A program made the translations under genes and the position numbers. This document shows positions 7,339 through 15,600 of a stretch of DNA of 30,966 nt, in pieces. The DNA is from an uncultured Collinsella sp. (GTDB taxonomy: Bacteria; Actinomycetota; Coriobacteriia; Coriobacteriales; Coriobacteriaceae). The stretch lies in assembly GCA_934654795.1 (NCBI GenBank), contig CAKUGT010000021.1, positions 1 to 30,966 of the forward strand. Direction: 5' to 3'. A model generated the notes under the pieces. It saw nothing but the letters and a program-made list of their open reading frames with translations. It was not told the DNA's origin and did no database searches. Position 1 is the first letter of the stretch; each line of letters begins with the position of its first letter.

Positions 7339-7601
7339 TAGGCGATCTCTGCGCGAGCGGCCTCGATGGCGCGCGTGAGCTGATCGGCGCAAGAGGTCTT
7401 CTTCATACCACAGGTATTACCCGCGAGAACCTCGATCACGCGGTCGGCGGGAGCGCCTTCGACCAGCCTGGAGATGGCCTTGAGGTTGCCATCGCAGCCG
7501 CCGGTAAACTCGACGCCCAGCACCTTGCTGCCATCGTCAGAGAGATTGAGGTGAATATTGCGAGCGCATACGCCCTGCGGCTTGTAGTCAAAACTAATCA
7601 T
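7338..7601 (-). CDS. TSCPD domain protein (TIGR03905-like)
   Basis: This 87-aa protein consists of a single TSCPD domain with the signature FTGGCDGNLKAI, LVEG and CGMKKTSCADQL. Four cysteines are spread along the chain (12, 35, 65 and 71), as in the four-Cys subfamily, and may bind metal. In other proteins the TSCPD domain is found at the C terminus of class II ribonucleotide reductases and in stand-alone proteins of unknown function. Start ATG has AGAGGGGA upstream. Its stop overlaps the start of the Tat lipoprotein, so the two form an operon without an obvious functional link. Confidence 0.88.
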   Translation of the reverse strand: MISFDYKPQGVCARNIHLNLSDDGSKVLGVEFTGGCDGNLKAISRLVEGAPADRVIEVLAGNTCGMKKTSCADQLTRAIEAARAEIA

Positions 7602-7714
7602 TGAGATCCCCTCTCAGAAAGAAATTTCAGACGTCTATTATCCCCGCCTAGGCCGACTTATTATCGCAAGCACCGATTCAACATCCTACGATGCATGGAC
7701 TAGTGGGGGCAAGA

Positions 7715-9514
7715 TTAGCAGTCCGCACCCTGTGCGTGGACCATGCGCTTATCCCGATACATATTGCGGTCGGCGACACGATATACATCGGCAAGCGTAT
7801 TTCCAGCCGTCTCGACGGTCGCTACGCCAATCGATGCGCTGACCGTCAGGGCGTCATCGCTTACCGCGGCAAGGCCGAGACGAAGATCCTGTTCCAGCCC
7901 GAGTGCAGACTCGTTGTCAGTATGGGGGCAAACCAGCAAAAACTCGTCGCCGCCAGCGCGCATCGGCAGGTAATCCGCACCAGCCACCCGCCGCAGCACG
8001 GACGCCGTCCGTCGCAGCAGTTCATCCCCCATCTCGTGACCATAGATATCGTTGGTCCGCTTGAGATAATTGCAGTCCAACATAATCACGCTCACTGGCA
8101 AGCCCTCGTTTACCAGGCTATCTCCGCGCGATTCAAGATAGTTGCGGTTGCGAAGCCCCGTCAGCTTATCTTGGTATGACAGCTCCTCGGCATGCTTGAC
8201 CATCGATATGTTGTGCGTCGCCACGACGACCGAATCCAACCGGCCTTGCTCATCGCGATGCTGGGGGACAACCTGTAGCGAGTACCAACCGCCTCGACAA
8301 TCTCGCACCTCGGCAGCCAAGTACGGTACGCCCTCCATACGTTCACGAAGCGTACTCATATCTACGAGTCCCACAACCGCTTCGCGGCTTTCGGGGCTCA
8401 CGATATCCCGGCAGACCGTGTCCATAAAGTCATATGCCTCGCTGTGCTCGGCAAATATCTTCGCTATCGCCGGCGACATATTGATCCCCTCGATCTCGAG
8501 GGTGTCGAGATGCAACAGGAAGGTCGAATCGTAGATGGTGCTTATGGCATTGATAATGCCGAGCTGTTTATCCTTTGCGACCAAATTGCGGTGGTCAACG
8601 ACATTTCGAGCCAACAGCACCACAACCCAAAACGCAAGGCACACCAAGACGCCGGCGGCGACAAATGTGATCCTGCCAGACATGACCTCAGATTTGGGAT
8701 ACAGCGCAAACAGTCGGTACTCCTTATAGGCAGCCCGGACGGCATACCATGTTTCCTCCCGATACTCGATCCGCGTCAGGCCTTCATCTTTCCAATCAAT
8801 CCCACTGTCCGTGAGAATACGGGCAAGCGACATATCGACAGACGAATCGTTTGAGGAGACGATTTGCGCATCGCGCATCACAAGCACTGTTGGACTTTGG
8901 TGAAACGTGTTGTTCACGAGCACATCGGCAATCGTGTAGGAATAATCGTCGGCAGATTCAGCTGCGAGCGATCGATATCCCAGCGCAACGCCATCGCCAT
9001 ACGGGACGGCACTCACGGCAAAGTCGACACCGCGTCGCTCAACGGCGGTCGAATAGGACACCTTGGAGCCTCGATACATCGATGCAACTGACGAACAGGC
9101 CAGCTCCTCTCTCCACAGCATTAGTGGATCGCGGCCGTCGATATCGTAATGGGCGACCATATGACCATCGGCGTCCATGACCATCAGCCCCGAAAGGTTC
9201 TCGGCATGGACATATTGCTCGATAAGATCGTCGTCAACCTCAACGCGATCAGGGGGCAGAAAAGTCGCAAACGATTCGACCGCGGCCTCCAAATCGTGCG
9301 TCGCCTCGGTTTTTCTCCCCTGTTCATAGCGGTCATATTTTTCGCAAGCGTTTTCCAAAAACACCATGGTCTCTTGACCGAATCCAAGCGTTTTATCGAG
9401 GCAGCGATGCGTGCCGACCATAAACAGCAGATTCAGCAAGACAATGCTGACAACGACGCTGACGACTGTGATAATCAGGTTCTTTTTATGCAAAGAGCGC
9501 TCATCGTTCGTCAT
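7715..9514 (-). CDS. membrane diguanylate cyclase with extracellular sensor and PAS-like linker
   Basis: The 599-aa protein should make cyclic di-GMP from GTP at the membrane. TM1 is at about 12-34, an extracytoplasmic sensor region spans 35-281, TM2 is 282-303, and a PAS-like segment lies before the GGDEF domain (446-599). The catalytic domain has DKLTGLRNRNYLE at its start, LDCNYLKRTNDIYGHE as the metal/substrate loop and an intact GGDEF at 521-525. The inhibitory RxxD site expected just before GGDEF is not present (AGADYLPMR instead), so product feedback is probably absent. It overlaps the upstream solute-binding protein gene by ATGA and has GGAG upstream; the pair is likely one ligand-sensing unit. 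Confidence 0.93.
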   Translation of the reverse strand: MTNDERSLHKKNLIITVVSVVVSIVLLNLLFMVGTHRCLDKTLGFGQETMVFLENACEKYDRYEQGRKTEATHDLEAAVESFATFLPPDRVEVDDDLIEQYVHAENLSGLMVMDADGHMVAHYDIDGRDPLMLWREELACSSVASMYRGSKVSYSTAVERRGVDFAVSAVPYGDGVALGYRSLAAESADDYSYTIADVLVNNTFHQSPTVLVMRDAQIVSSNDSSVDMSLARILTDSGIDWKDEGLTRIEYREETWYAVRAAYKEYRLFALYPKSEVMSGRITFVAAGVLVCLAFWVVVLLARNVVDHRNLVAKDKQLGIINAISTIYDSTFLLHLDTLEIEGINMSPAIAKIFAEHSEAYDFMDTVCRDIVSPESREAVVGLVDMSTLRERMEGVPYLAAEVRDCRGGWYSLQVVPQHRDEQGRLDSVVVATHNISMVKHAEELSYQDKLTGLRNRNYLESRGDSLVNEGLPVSVIMLDCNYLKRTNDIYGHEMGDELLRRTASVLRRVAGADYLPMRAGGDEFLLVCPHTDNESALGLEQDLRLGLAAVSDDALTVSASIGVATVETAGNTLADVYRVADRNMYRDKRMVHAQGADC

Positions 9515-10347
9515 GATTTCGCTCCTCGCCCGTCTGTTGACGCTCCTGCCGTGTAGTTACCTACGATACGGTCAATCGTGCCATCTCGATCCATATCGAA
9601 CAGCACGGTATTGAGGTTTTTGACGTACTCCCCCTCATAGCCGTCCTCAAACGCGACGCCTAGATCAACCGTCATAACGCTGTCGGCAAACACGCGATAA
9701 ACACCGGGATACTGCGCGACGAGCCGGTCGAGCGATTGAACGTCCGCCATCCAACAGTCGACATACCCTTTGACCAAGGCAGCTTTGCAGAGTTCGGCAG
9801 AGCCATATGATTTGATGTGCACATCCGACGAGATTCCCAGATCCCCGGCAAGCAATCGGCGTTCACTCACCGAACCCGCGATCACCGCAATGGTCTTGCT
9901 TCCATCGAGAGACGCCAGACACTTGATGCCACTCGTTTTCTTGGCGGCAACCGAAACTGTCACGGTTAGATACGGCTCAGTCCAGTAATAATCGTCTTCG
10001 CGATAACAGGGCGAATAGTCACACCACAGACAATCGATATCACCGTTTTTGAGCAGGCGATCGCGATCATTCCAAGATATGTCAACAAATTGCGGTTTGA
10101 TTCCAGCACGCTTGCAGGCCTCGCGGGCTATATCGATATCGATACCGGCGTAATCGCCCGTAGTATCGACATATACATAGGGGTCGTTATCCGTAACGCC
10201 GATTTTGAGTACTGGGAGATCTTTGTCGGTTTCATTCGAGGAGGGAGAACTGCTTCGAACGGTATACGTCAGGGCGACCGCGCAAACGGCAACGAGGAGT
10301 ATGAGTATGAACGAGACGGTGGCGACTCGTTTGATACGTCTGGGCAC
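9511..10347 (-). CDS. membrane-anchored family 3 solute-binding protein
   Basis: The 278-aa product has an uncleaved-looking N-terminal hydrophobic segment (about residues 9-30) without a lipobox. A full bacterial SBP family 3 fold follows: LKIGVTDNDPYVYVD, GIDIDIAREACKRAG, DIDCLWCDYSP, YWTEPYL, GVAFEDGYEGEYVKNLN. Such proteins bind amino acids or related polar ligands. No ABC permease or ATPase gene lies beside it; instead it overlaps a diguanylate cyclase by 4 bp. I infer it senses rather than imports, presenting a ligand to the cyclase. Start is GTG with GAGG only three to four bases upstream, a rather tight spacing. Confidence 0.88.
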   Translation of the reverse strand: MPRRIKRVATVSFILILLVAVCAVALTYTVRSSSPSSNETDKDLPVLKIGVTDNDPYVYVDTTGDYAGIDIDIAREACKRAGIKPQFVDISWNDRDRLLKNGDIDCLWCDYSPCYREDDYYWTEPYLTVTVSVAAKKTSGIKCLASLDGSKTIAVIAGSVSERRLLAGDLGISSDVHIKSYGSAELCKAALVKGYVDCWMADVQSLDRLVAQYPGVYRVFADSVMTVDLGVAFEDGYEGEYVKNLNTVLFDMDRDGTIDRIVGNYTAGASTDGRGAKS

Positions 10348-10411
10348 GCGCCTCTTTTCATCGAAACAGCAGTCGAATTTTATTTTATTACCGGAAGCTG
10401 TCGCAGAAACG

Positions 10412-10442
10412 AAAAAACGCCTCGCCCAAGATGGGCAAGGCG
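10412..10442 (-). terminator. intrinsic terminator of purB
   Basis: The minus strand reads CGCCTTGCCC-atctt-GGGCGAGGCG followed by TTTTTT, 45 bp past the purB stop. It separates purB from the solute-binding protein gene. Confidence 0.93.
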
Positions 10443-10486
10443 CTAATGGTTGAAATGTATCCGCAAGCGGTCGAATTAAGCCAACC

Positions 10487-11833
10487 CTACTCGAAGCTCA
10501 GCTGCTCCAGGCGGTCGAAGACCGTATCGATGCGGGTGAGGAAGTCCCAAGGATCGAAGATCTCGTCGAGTTTCTCCTGGCTGACGGTGCAGCGCGGATC
10601 GGCCTCGAGGCGCTCCTTAAAGGTGGGGCCGGAGACGCAATCCTGTACCTCGTGCCAGGTTGCCATGGCGTTCTCCTGCACGATAGCGTAGGCGTCCTCG
10701 CGGGTAATGCCCGTATCGACGAGAGCCAGCAGGACCTTGGAGGAGAAGATGAGACCACGGGTCTTGTTGAGGTTAGCCATCATGCGAGCCGGATACAGCT
10801 GCAGACCATCGATAACGCGGATGAGGCACTGGAACATGTGGTCGAGCGCAATGAAGCTATCGGCCTGGGCGACGCGCTCGGCAGAGGAGTGCGAAATGTC
10901 GCGCTCGTGCCACAGGGCAACGTTGTCGAAGGCAACCTGGGCGTTGGACTTCACGACGCGCGACAGGCCGCAGACCTTCTCCATGGTGATGGGGTTGCGC
11001 TTGTGCGGCATGGCGGAACTGCCCTTTTGGCCCTTGCGGAACGGCTCCTCGGCCTCGAGCGTATCGGTCTTCTGCAGGTTGCGGACCTCGGTTGCGATGC
11101 GCTCGCAGGTGGCCGCCGTGGTGGCGAGCACGCCGGCGAGATAGGCGTGATGGTCGCGGCTGATGACCTGCGTGGACAGCGGATCGTGAATCAGACCCAG
11201 GTGCTCGCAGACATACTCCTCGACAAACGGCTCGATGGAGCTGTAGGTGCCGACGGCACCGGAGATGGCACCGAAGGCGACGTTCTTGCGGGCGTCCTCA
11301 AGACGATCGAGGTCGCGCTTGAGCTCCCAGGCCCAAGAGCCAAACTTCATGCCGAAGGTCATCGGCTCGGCATGGATGCCATGAGTGCGGCCGGCGCAGA
11401 GCGTGTTGCGCTCCTCGAAGGCACGGCGCTTGCAGATCTCGCCGAGCTTCTTGACGTCCTCGATGATCAGGTCGCAGGCCTGGGTAAGCTGGTAGCACAG
11501 GGCCGTGTCGCCCAGATCGGAGCTGGTCATGCCATAGTGAACCCAGCGGCTGGGCTTGGGGTCGCCCTCGGGAACATCGGCATCGATGTATTCTTTCATG
11601 TTGGTCAGGAAGGCGATGACGTCGTGGCGCGTGACCTCCTCGATCTCGTCGACCTTTGCCTTCTCAAAGTTGGCATGGTCGCGGATCCACTGGGCTTCGT
11701 CTTTAGAAATGCCGATCTTGCCGAGCTCCGCCTGGGCCTCGCAGGCCAGGACCTCGATCTCCTGCCAAATGGCGTACTTGTTCTCGAGGGAGAAGATGTG
11801 TCCCATCTCCGGGCGGGTATAGCGATCGATCAT
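10487..11833 (-). CDS. purB: adenylosuccinate lyase
   Basis: The 448-aa enzyme catalyses two fumarate-releasing steps of purine synthesis: SAICAR to AICAR and adenylosuccinate to AMP. Motifs are YTRPEM at the N terminus, HYGMTSSD (99-106), RTHGIHAEPMTFG and the superfamily signature GSSAMPHKRNP at 271-281, which includes the flexible catalytic serine loop. Length matches the family. I chose ATG at 11833 because AAGGAG precedes it by five bases and the family N terminus begins there; the longer ORF adds 22 residues that read through the leader. A TACAAT box at 11878-11883 sits about 45 bp upstream. Confidence 0.97.
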   Translation of the reverse strand: MIDRYTRPEMGHIFSLENKYAIWQEIEVLACEAQAELGKIGISKDEAQWIRDHANFEKAKVDEIEEVTRHDVIAFLTNMKEYIDADVPEGDPKPSRWVHYGMTSSDLGDTALCYQLTQACDLIIEDVKKLGEICKRRAFEERNTLCAGRTHGIHAEPMTFGMKFGSWAWELKRDLDRLEDARKNVAFGAISGAVGTYSSIEPFVEEYVCEHLGLIHDPLSTQVISRDHHAYLAGVLATTAATCERIATEVRNLQKTDTLEAEEPFRKGQKGSSAMPHKRNPITMEKVCGLSRVVKSNAQVAFDNVALWHERDISHSSAERVAQADSFIALDHMFQCLIRVIDGLQLYPARMMANLNKTRGLIFSSKVLLALVDTGITREDAYAIVQENAMATWHEVQDCVSGPTFKERLEADPRCTVSQEKLDEIFDPWDFLTRIDTVFDRLEQLSFE

Positions 11834-11877
11834 AGCGGCTCCTTTTTGGTTATTGGCACGTTGGTCGTAACCCAACC

Positions 11878-11883
11878 ATTGTA
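11878..11883 (-). promoter_or_regulatory. predicted -10 box of purB
   Basis: TACAAT on the minus strand, in the context GGTACAATGG. No good -35 box is visible 17 bp further upstream, so the call rests on the -10 box and its distance to the purB start. Confidence 0.45.
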
Positions 11884-11935
11884 CCGTGCGCAGGTGCAAG
11901 TATGGGCAGCAGGCATTAACCTAACATTTTGGAAT

Positions 11936-11994
11936 TGGAGCGGGCAACGGGACGTCTGCGCACTTGCTTCGCAAATCCGCACCGGCTGCGGTCG
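11936..11994 (-). repeat. tRNA-Gly 3'-end repeat, outer copy
   Basis: The first 18 bases (11936-11953) are identical to the tRNA-Gly 3' end including CCA (12259-12276). The next 41 bases match 12085-12125, so the full 59 bp agrees with 12067-12125 at 56 positions. It contains a TTGC-ttc-GCAA hairpin and CCGCAccggcTGCGG. Beyond 11994 the sequence diverges from the inner copy, so this looks like a truncated or rearranged second element. Confidence 0.88.
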
Positions 11995-12066
11995 ATCTCC
12001 TCGGATTCACGGAGACGATGGGGAAGACTTTGTTGAATTGGCCGTCCCAAGGTCTCCCGCGCTCGA
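11995..12066. other. non-coding spacer between tRNA-Gly repeat copies
   Basis: This 72-bp stretch is unlike the corresponding part of the inner element. It contains a short stem TCTCC/GGAGA (11996-12015) and no reading frame worth calling. It separates the two tandem copies of the tRNA-Gly 3' end. Confidence 0.6.
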
Positions 12067-12125
12067 TGGAGCGGGCAACGGGACGTCCGCGTATTTGCTT
12101 CGCAAATCCGCACCGGCTGCGGTCG
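12067..12125 (-). repeat. tRNA-Gly 3'-end repeat, inner copy
   Basis: An 18-bp copy of the tRNA-Gly 3' end including CCA (12067-12084) is fused to the hairpin core. It is 131 bp from the outer copy and 192 bp from the genuine tRNA 3' end, all in the same orientation. Confidence 0.9.
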
Positions 12126-12203
12126 CCTATCGGCGACCTTGCCTGCTCGCTACAAACGCTTCGCGTTTATTTGACGCTCGCACCCTGTCGGGTTCGAGTC
12201 CCG
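12079..12203. repeat. hairpin-rich element with T-arm inverted ends (Gly copy)
   Basis: The 125-bp element is bounded by CGGGAC (12079-12084) and GTCCCG (12198-12203), inverted copies that match the tRNA-Gly T-arm. The core is a chain of hairpins: ATTTGC-ttc-GCAAAT, CCGCA-ccggc-TGCGG, GGTCGCC-tat-CGGCGACC and AAACGC-ttc-GCGTTT (12154-12168). The order and several blocks agree with the Lys-locus element at 461-570, but the outer ends differ to suit the local tRNA. The right-hand GGTTCGAGTCCC reads as a T-arm on the plus strand, opposite to the resident tRNA. Confidence 0.78.
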
Positions 12204-12214
12204 GCGCTTTATTG

Positions 12215-12245
12215 AAAAAAGCACGGCACCGGACCGGTGTCGTGC
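12215..12245 (-). terminator. intrinsic terminator of tRNA-Gly
   Basis: On the minus strand GCACGACACCGG pairs with CCGGTGCCGTGC (one G-U pair) and is followed by TTTTTT, 14 bp beyond the encoded CCA. Confidence 0.92.
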
Positions 12246-12258
12246 TTGCGCTTTTTGC

Positions 12259-12333
12259 TGGAGCGGGCAACGGGACTCGAACCCGCGAGTGTCAGCTTGG
12301 GAAGCTGATGCCTTACCACTTGGCGATGCCCGC
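12259..12333 (-). tRNA. tRNA-Gly (anticodon CCC)
   Basis: A complete cloverleaf on the minus strand has acceptor GCGGGCA/TGCCCGC, a D-arm with CCAAGTGGTAAGG, anticodon stem TCAGC/GCTGA with loop TTCCCAA (anticodon CCC complementary to 12299-12301), T-arm CGGGTTCGAGTCCCG and discriminator T. Unlike the tRNA-Lys gene, the CCA end is encoded (12259-12261). It has its own promoter and terminator, and two extra copies of its 3' end lie downstream. Confidence 0.97.
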
Positions 12334-12346
12334 TTGTGTGTTGGCT

Positions 12347-12376
12347 AGTATAACGCGGTTGTCTTGTTCGATACAA
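12347..12376 (-). promoter_or_regulatory. predicted promoter of tRNA-Gly
   Basis: On the minus strand TTGTAT (12371-12376) and TATACT (12347-12352) are 18 bp apart; the -10 box ends 13 bp before the mature 5' end at 12333. Confidence 0.65.
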
Positions 12377-12574
12377 GGGTGTCGATGCTTGTTTTAGCTG
12401 TGGAGAATCGTCTGGAAAACAGTCCAATTGTGGAGATAGGGACCTCTGGCGTCCTTATTTCACCATCTTTTACCTGCGATTTTATTTGATTGTTCCGTAT
12501 GAGCCCAATTTGTCAGAAATCGGGCAAGCTTTTGGTCAGCTTCCGGTACTTACCCGCATGAACCTCGGGGGTAG
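12377..12574. other. non-coding upstream region of the adhesin gene
   Basis: This AT-richer stretch lies between the divergent tRNA-Gly promoter and the adhesin leader. Short ORFs crossing it have no recognisable product. It presumably holds the adhesin promoter, but I see no confident -35/-10 pair. Confidence 0.5.
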
Positions 12575-12616
12575 CCTCGTCCCAAGCGCCGCAGCCTCCC
12601 CGTGCGGCGCACGAGG
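12575..12616 (+). promoter_or_regulatory. long GC hairpin in the adhesin mRNA leader
   Basis: CCTCGT (12575-12580) and GCGCCGCA (12586-12593) pair with TGCGGCGC (12603-12610) and ACGAGG (12611-12616). This gives a 14-bp stem with a 5-nt bulge on one side and a 9-nt loop. It ends three bases before the Shine-Dalgarno AAGGAG (12620-12625). There is no T-run, so it is not a terminator; its position suggests an influence on translation initiation or mRNA stability. Confidence 0.6.
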
Positions 12617-12630
12617 GATAAGGAGCAGCC

Positions 12631-15600
12631 ATGTCCAACGCACCCACGCACTCTGTCCACAGCGCAATCGCAACAGGCCCGCTGCTCCTACTCCTCTTCC
12701 TACTCATCAGTTGCTTGGCGCCGGTACCCGCACTTGCCATCGACGGCTACGATCGGCTCGGCTTCCACACCATTAGCGACGATTGCGGGCCCTTCCTCAT
12801 CGGTAAGTATGAGGCTCAAGACGCCTCAATCGCATACTGCATGAACCAGGAACGTCCCGGTCCCACCAAGCCGGGCGGCCCTTGGCTCAACTTTGATCAA
12901 GGCTGGGTGTGGCTCGACGACGAGTTCGCGGCGATCGTTTGTCACGGATATCCTTCTGCCACGTCGTTTGGCGGTTACAACCTGTCGCCCGATCGCGCCC
13001 GCGCCGCCACTCAACTTGCCGTATGGATGCTTAACGGCACCACCCATGTCGACGGCACCTACTCCTACACAACAGCTCAAGGCAAGACAAAAAGTGGGCA
13101 TTTTACCGCCGACAATGAGGTTGTGGCTGCCGCACGGTGGCTTCACGACAATGCAAAATCGGGAGGCATCAAAGCCGCTCCGCACCGCGCGCGGCGCTAT
13201 TTGGGACCCATATCGGGCGGCAGCAAGCGTCAAGACATGCTCTACGTACTGCCATCTGTCTCCGTTTCTTTCCAAAAACAGTCCGCGAACACCGTCATTA
13301 CCAGCGGAAACGACACCTATCAGTTTGACGGGGCAACATTCGATATCTTCGAGAGCATGAGCGACGCGCGCGTCGGCACGCTCAAAATGGACGGCAACGG
13401 CCGAGCGCAGGCAACACTTTTGCCCAACACGGCATACTACCTGGTAGAGACAAAGGCGCCGGCAGGCTATATCCCTCGACGCGACCGGATCCCCTTTACC
13501 ACGGAGGGCAGTGGTGGCCATGTCACAATCGATGAGCAACCAGGCACCATCACGCTACGCATCGTAAAGCTTGACGCCGCAACGGGCACTGGATCCCAAG
13601 CGGGAGCCTCGCTCGCCGGTGCCGAGTTTGCCTGCGTTTCTCAATCCACCCCCGGATGGACGCAAACCCTTACGACCGACGAAACCGGTCGAGCCGCCCT
13701 TGCCGATGTTCCCCTGGGAACCTTCACCGTCTATGAGTCGAAGGCTCCCGAGGGCTACCTGCTGCCCAGCGACAGCTGGACCTACACCGTTGGGGCCGAC
13801 CAGTTGGGCGATTCGGGCGTCGTCGAGCTCGAATCTCGCATTTCCGATATTCCGATTGCATTTGACCTTGAAATTTCCAAGTTTAAAGATCACGGCAACA
13901 GCGATCAGTCTGGCTTGGAGCAGCCCGCTGAAGGCGTTGTCTTTGAAGTCATCAGCAATAGCTCACAACAGGCTGTTGGCACGTTGACCACAAATATTTA
14001 TGGTTTTGCCTCCACCAAAGACCAGCCCGGAGCATGGTTCGGTGCAGGCAAGCGGCCCGATGGCGTCCACGGAGCCATCCCCTACGACCGTGCCGGCTAC
14101 ACAGTTCGGGAGGTTCCAGAGTCCGTCCCCGAAGGCTTTAAACAGGCAGGAGAATGGACCGTCTCGGCCGAACAGATCGCTGACGGTGCCGAGCTTCAGT
14201 ACATCGTGGACAACCATGCCCTATCGACGCACCTCCAGATTGTTAAGCGCGACGCCCAGACCGGTGCCGCGGTTCCCCTTGCCGGCTTTAGCTTCCAGCT
14301 GCTCGACAGCAACCACGAGCCCATCTCGCAAACGTGCTGGTATCCGTCCCACAATATCCTGAACACCTTTACGACCGACACAACGGGTACCGTCACGCTG
14401 CCCGAATCTCTTAACCCGGGCACCTACTACATGCGAGAGGTCTCGTCAAAGAAGCCATACCTTGTCGGAGAGGACCTCACGATAACAATCCCCGCCGACA
14501 GATATCTAACGCCCGTTGCAATCGCCTCATACTTCGACGACGCGGCAACCGGAAGCATCGAAATCGTAAAGTCCGACGCCACCGATGGGCGCAACCTCAT
14601 GGGGGCCGTATTTGATATCCGAGCTGCAGGCGATATTGTTCGCCCCGACGGTAGCATCGTTGCCCTGGCCGGCGAAACTGTCGCCACGGTAACGACTGAC
14701 GAGCAGGGGTCCGCCCGCGCAAGCCATCTTTCGTTGGGATGTGGAACCGCATGCTACGAAGTCGTTGAGACCCAAGCGCCCGAAGGATACCTCCTGGACC
14801 AGAATCCCCATACGGTTGAGCTGTCATATGCCGACCAGACAACGCCCGTCATCGAGGCCCATCTCGGAGTGTCCGACGATTTCACCAAAATCGATGTCTC
14901 AAAAGTCGACCTAACCGGAAAACAAGAGGTAGAGGGCGCTCGGCTCGCCCTGTACGGACAAGACGAAACCGAAGTCGATGCGTGGACCTCATCCGATAAA
15001 CCGCACCGTATCGAACATCTTGCGCCCGGCACCTACACGTTGCGCGAAATGATGTCCCCGCGGACCTACGACCTTGCCGAGGAGATAACGTTTGAAGTGA
15101 AGGCTACGGGAGAAGTCCAATCTTTTGCCATGAAGGACGCGCCGATCGAGATCAAAGGACAGATCGACAAGCGTCAAGAAATTGCCCAGCCCGTCGGGGA
15201 TGACCTCTTGGCCAACGGCGATGGCAAAAACCGTGCCGCAACACAAGCCGATGCGGAAGGTTTTTTCTCCTACACCGTCGACGCGCGAAACGTGTCGACC
15301 ACCTGGGTTGATGAGTTCACGATTACCGATGATCTTGAGTGCGCCAAGGACGGCACCGCAAGATTCGTCTCAATCGAAACCCCTATCGCCACCGGCGACC
15401 TCAACGGCCTATGTAACGTGTGGTACCGCACGACGCCGTTGGTTTCATCAAGCATCGACGAGCAGGCAAACGCGACACTTGACGATGGACATGAAAACCC
15501 CTGGCTTGAGTCCGAAGAAGTTAAAGAGCGCTTAGGCGAGGACCGTCGCCTCGTTGATTACGAAGGCTGGCATCTCTGGAAAACCGATGTCCCGACCACA

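Noticed and set aside
11936..12203. CRISPR array
   Set aside because: There are only two 59-bp near-identical units plus the tRNA end, with unequal spacing and tRNA-derived sequence; no cas gene is nearby.
10652..12397. 581-aa open frame on the plus strand opposite purB and through the tRNA-Gly repeats
   Set aside because: It runs antisense through purB and then through tRNA-Gly itself; the open frame results from GC-rich codon bias.
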